Positions 59,901 to 64,000 of a stretch of DNA of 64,000 nt are shown piece by piece. How positions within the stretch are numbered: the first letter of the stretch is position 1; each line of letters begins with the position of its first letter. This DNA is from Ricinus communis (taxonomy: Eukaryota; Streptophyta; Magnoliopsida; Malpighiales; Euphorbiaceae), in contig NC_063256.1 of the NCBI RefSeq assembly GCF_019578655.1, positions 372,001 to 436,000 of the forward strand. The letters run 5' to 3'. The notes beneath the pieces are model-generated. The model was not told the DNA's origin and made no database searches. It saw only the letters and a list, made by a program, of their open reading frames with translations. Position numbers and translations under genes: made by a program.

Positions 59901-62900
59901 TTGTGAAAGCTCCTGCTAAAAGAAGGGATGCATTTTGGTAGTATTCAATTGAGCCTATTTCTAGCCTTCAGCAGAGAGGAACTGAGGTGTATTGAACCGA
60001 GGTTATGAAATGATTCAAGAGAGTCCACTTATTCAATATCAGAGAAGACAGCCAAAAGAGAATAAAGATATCTCTGCATTTTCAATTCTATACACTATTT
60101 TGGATAATAAGTCCAAAATGTTTGCTAATTTTACCAAATGACCAATTAGCTAATCCCACGGCATTACAGTGTCTGTAACTACTAGAAGAGACAAAACTGC
60201 AGGACCGTCAATTTTTTTCACCATTGTAGTGAGAAACCTAATCCAGACCATCAAACAAAATATTGCTATGGCAAATTATAGACCAGTTCAGTGTCATAGT
60301 GCCACATTACCCCAGGCCCCCACCCTCCCAAACTAACTGCACTGCTGCAATAATTCTCCAGCAAACTTGCTTTCCCTTTCCCCGAAAGATTTTCCTACAC
60401 TACCCTCTTAGGAAACATTAAATAATGCAATGTAACCACAATCTTCAAATTCAAAATGCTAAATTCAAACCGTCTATCAAGACACAAAAAGAATATATGC
60501 CATAATGGGAACCTGTTTCTGTATACTTGAAATTTCTGTTTTTCCTGGCAGCTCCCAAATTTTGCACCTTCATTGGAATACAACAAGTTGCAACATCAGA
60601 TTATATGAAACAATCCTATATTCAGACTGTACGAATAAATAAAAGGTACTACAGCTCCATACCAAAATAAATTTTTATTGGATGTTGAAATGACACATCA
60701 CGGGTATGCCCAAGCTTCTCCTGAGGTTGCCACAAAGAGCACCTAAATTCTGGAAAGTACAGCAATTCATCCAACCATATTAAGATACAACTTTAATTTG
60801 TACAAAATAACCAATAGTGAAAATAAAGCATGCACTTCAGTATGACGTGTCTAAGGAATTTCAGAAGCAAATTACCTTTATCTCCACATCTTTGATGGAA
60901 AGATTCAATAAAATTACTAGCATCATCTGAAAAGAAAAAATTAAAAAACTCCTCGACCTTTATCTGCAATCCACGAAATAAAGATATTCAGGGGCAAGAA
61001 AAGCCACCATGCCAATTCGTGTTAAAGTTTTATATATTGGCAAAATATAAGGAAGCAAAATGATAGCCCATAAATGAAACAATACCGGAAATTTTGTTTC
61101 TCCTACTCTTGTATAAGATTTTCGAACTGCATACAAGGAACAGCCAGTTCAAGTTATCAGGACCAACCAGCAGTGAAGAATGCAAGATATGTAAAAAAAA
61201 AAGAAAAAAAAGTAGGTCCACACCAAACATCACAATGTATCTACAAACTAAAATAACTCTTCTAAAAGGTCTAAGATCAACCTCTCAAATTTCCCGTACA
61301 AAATAAAGAACCAAAAGGCTAAACTTGAGAGCGGAGAGAAGTATATTCCTAACAACCATGGTGATTAAGAAACTTGCATAACCACCAGATTTAGAAAAGA
61401 ACTCGTAACCATAATGTTGTACAGAAGATAATAAAAACCATATTAAAAATTATAGGTAACAGTTGGACTAACTCTCAGGTGGTTCTGCATCTTCCTCATT
61501 CCATATCGAAGTCGTTGAAGATGAAGAGGTGATATAATCGACTGGTTCAACATCCTTTTTGACATTATCTTTTATCTCTGTAAGCCTTTCTGGAGCTCTC
61601 TCAATCTCAACAGCGGAAGGGGCTGAAAGCATATAGTCATTTGATAGAGAAACATCATTATCCCTGATTCACATAAAGGTAGTTGACCTATTACAAATTC
61701 TCCCAAGAAAAATCAGACCCAACTAGCATGTAAATATGACTCATAATTACCTGTCATCAGAATCCAACTCATTTATCCCTCTGAAGCTATTGACCTTTTC
61801 AATTATAATTCCATTATCTAGGCTACTAGACCCAGATATCATTGATTCCTGATCAGCATAAAAAGTGAAAGTAATGAAACAGTCAGTTCGACTTCAACTT
61901 TCATCTACCAATTATGCATGAGTGAAAATGCTCAGTGTCCACTTATAAGATAAGCAAATAGTCAAATACTTGTTATTTCATGTCAACATCAAGAAAATTA
62001 TGTCTTCAAAAGAGTGGGGTGTACAGAATTCGGTCAGTGATATCTTCTCTAATCTCTCGGTTGAAGGAATATAAGAGATACATGATATGCAGAACTATGC
62101 GGTTCACATTCATGATTTTATTCATTATACATGTTACAGCTTTGGATTCCAGGCTTCGAGTTCTGATGTTTGATTCTCATTTTTTTCCTTGTATCGGTGC
62201 TAATTTTGTACAAGTTCAATGCAGTTAAGTCTAGTCGCTTTTAACTTGGAATCTATCAACATATGTATAACTACAAAAAAATAATAATAATAACTATAAT
62301 ATAAAACCAAGAAAGTGACAGTTTGAAAGACCTGCTCTTCTGTTATTGCTCTAGCACCATTAACACACTGCAACCATCCATCATTAATGAGCTTGAACGC
62401 TTCATCACGTGAAAGGAATGATGCAAAGAAGTACTGCCAAATCAACAACTGGATTTAGAAATTGCAGCTGTTACTGAAATTCAGAAGTAAGAGAGAGAGA
62501 GTTCTCAGGAAAAGATTTCTAAAGACATGACATTGAAAATAAAATATCAGAGAGAACCACACTAAGTCTAGTACAACCTTTCTCTCTCCAGCAAAAATTT
62601 CTATAGCATTAGGGAATATTCCAGCTGTCTTTGCTCTTTTTACACTTGAAACTTCAATGAAGGGAATTACTTTCTGGAGCAGAAACCCATCAAAAGTTGA
62701 AGAAATTAACAAAGATCAAGAATACAAACTATAAAAATGTAAGAACCTAAACAAGTACCTAGATAATTACACTTGATCTTCAAACTTACCTTAGTCTCAA
62801 ATCCAAATATGTTGGAGTAAAAGCAAATATAGTGTGAAAACAGGTACATGTGTCCCTGCAACATGTAAATGATAAGTTAAAATGAATCTATAGATCTTAA

Positions 62901-64000
62901 CCGAAGTTGATGCATAATATCAAGCAAATAATTAAAAAAACACCCAACACGGCCAGCTAAATTGAAAAATACATGTTATAACCAACTTACCTGAAGGAGA
63001 ATGCTTTCCTGGAATGCACAATTAAAATCCTGTACAATGGCCTGAAAGAAAAAGGAACCTTAGACATGTCTTCAGAAAGGAACTTAGGAAAAAAAATCCA
63101 TACTTTAAGAAAGAAATTCAGAAATCATGTACAAGGGCCTGTACATTACTGATATTTTCCCCTACACTAAGAGATCATGCTGAATTTTGACAAACACTAG
63201 ATCAGGAAATATACATCCAGAGACTATAGTTGCTTACCTCCTCAGGTGGCAATCGAAAGAGCTGTCTATACTCTTCATTCCTCAATGCTGCCTGTACAAA
63301 GATCAAACATAAGAGGAAATACGAGCATAAAGATCGACGAAGTATCTCAGTTTCTATAGAATTTTGCTTTAAAAGAAAAGGCATGGACTCAAGGTCTTCA
63401 TGTAATCAACTCCAATTGCTCATTATCAATAATAGTCAGCTTGCCAAACTACTCAAATACATTTATAATAAGTCATTGAAATTAATAAGTAATCACTCTC
63501 GAGTATCTGGTATAGTAAATATGTATTCCAAACATTGCAGATAACGGACTGACACAGTAAGTTATCACTTTAATTAGCTTCACTCGAATAAAAGAAAAAA
63601 GAAGGAATTATCTAAGAAAAAAGTTTCAACAGAAATTATCATTTTAAATTTCAATTTAAACATGAAATATGAAAATAAGACAAAAGTAGAATTTAAAACA
63701 AAGATACTTGCAAGGAAGCTGGGACGTTGTACATAATTTAAACGAGAAAGCAAAACACAACTATCCACCACATTAGTTTAGTGCACATACAATTGAAGCA
63801 CAAGTAAGTACCTGAATTTCGAAGTCTCGGTTAGGGTTTGGAGAAGAATCGGAAAGGTCGCTGCGATCAGGAGAATCAGCATCGCAGGATATAGTAGCCG
63901 GAGAAGGAGGTTCGTAGTCCAAAACAGAAGCTGATTTAGAAGCAGAAGATTCCATTGGCAACGAACCGATCCTCTCCGCTGTATCAGGTGCTACTGCCAT
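56983..64000 (-). CDS. VAD1: VAD1-type GRAM and VASt domain protein
   Basis: Complete 18-exon gene for 644 residues, starting at the ATG whose first base is 64000. Exons: 64000-63812, 63291-63238, 63041-62991, 62855-62790, 62673-62578, 62433-62332, 61848-61751, 61663-61473, 61126-61086, 60963-60876, 60749-60663, 60567-60513, 59118-59052, 58656-58557, 58305-58244, 58167-58125, 58002-57710, 57234-56983; all GT-AG and in phase. GRAM covers about 64-165 (EEYRQLFRLPPEE, HYICFYSNIFGFETK, RAKTAGIFPNAIEIFAGERK). VASt covers about 296-465 (VEEFFNFFFSDDASNFIESF, GHTRDVSFQHPIKIYFG, GLWDVVKDADESNEGC). A membrane span crosses the exon 17/18 join (VSLILVVAFVVIFLMQ), followed by a C-terminal coiled coil. 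Family members bind membrane lipids or sterols; Arabidopsis VAD1 restrains vascular cell death. The 5' UTR is outside the window. Confidence 0.93.
59119..60512 (-). other. Large intron 12 of the VAD1-type gene
   Basis: About 1.4 kb, the longest intron in this gene. I see no nested ORF or transposon signature in it. Confidence 0.7.

Noticed and set aside
1..64000. CRISPR arrays, operons, or prokaryotic-type systems
   Set aside because: No spaced direct repeats of the right kind; gene structure is plainly plant nuclear.

Overview
The window looks like nuclear DNA of a eudicot plant, probably a rosid. The evidence is AT-rich intergenic sequence, genes with many short exons and GT-AG introns, plant-type TATA promoters, decayed Ty1/copia retrotransposons, MITE-like foldback elements and long simple repeats. 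I cannot name the species. Coding assignments come from reading the sequence and remembered family features; no database search was run.

Left end (1-7.5 kb): two divergently arranged genes. On the minus strand is the 5' part of an organellar bacterial-type glycyl-tRNA synthetase (EDD1), seven exons of which lie in the window, and the gene runs off the left edge. On the plus strand is a complete seven-exon RWD plus RING-H2 ubiquitin ligase of the RNF25 type. From 7.5 to 18.4 kb I see no gene, but there is a nest of two inverted MITE-like elements (7.9-9.1 kb) and a separate foldback MITE (13.9-14.1 kb).

Middle (18.4-50 kb): two intronless, chloroplast-targeted class I phospholipase A1 (DAD1-like lipase) genes lie in the same orientation 30 kb apart. 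Their promoter blocks, TATA boxes, leaders and 3' flanks are homologous, so they form one dispersed segmental duplication. Between them are an F-box/DUF295 pseudogene cut off by a 5'-truncated copia element (27.8-29.9 kb), and a decayed full-structure copia on the minus strand (31.9-36.5 kb) that still carries a piece of a former tandem partner. The remainder is AT-rich spacer with repeats.

Right end (50-64 kb): a short copia element (51.4-53.8 kb) has perfect TAATG target-site duplications, 150-bp LTRs, a large internal deletion joining gag directly to reverse transcriptase, and a leader strikingly like initiator tRNA-Met. From 57 to 64 kb on the minus strand is a complete 18-exon VAD1-type GRAM/VASt-domain gene, whose start codon is the last three bases of the window.

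The five intact genes are ordinary housekeeping or signalling genes with no sign of acting as one system: organellar translation, ubiquitination, plastid lipid hydrolysis (possibly jasmonate-related) and membrane sterol or lipid sensing linked to cell-death control. The most unusual material is in the mobile DNA and in the mosaic similarity of the lipase pair.
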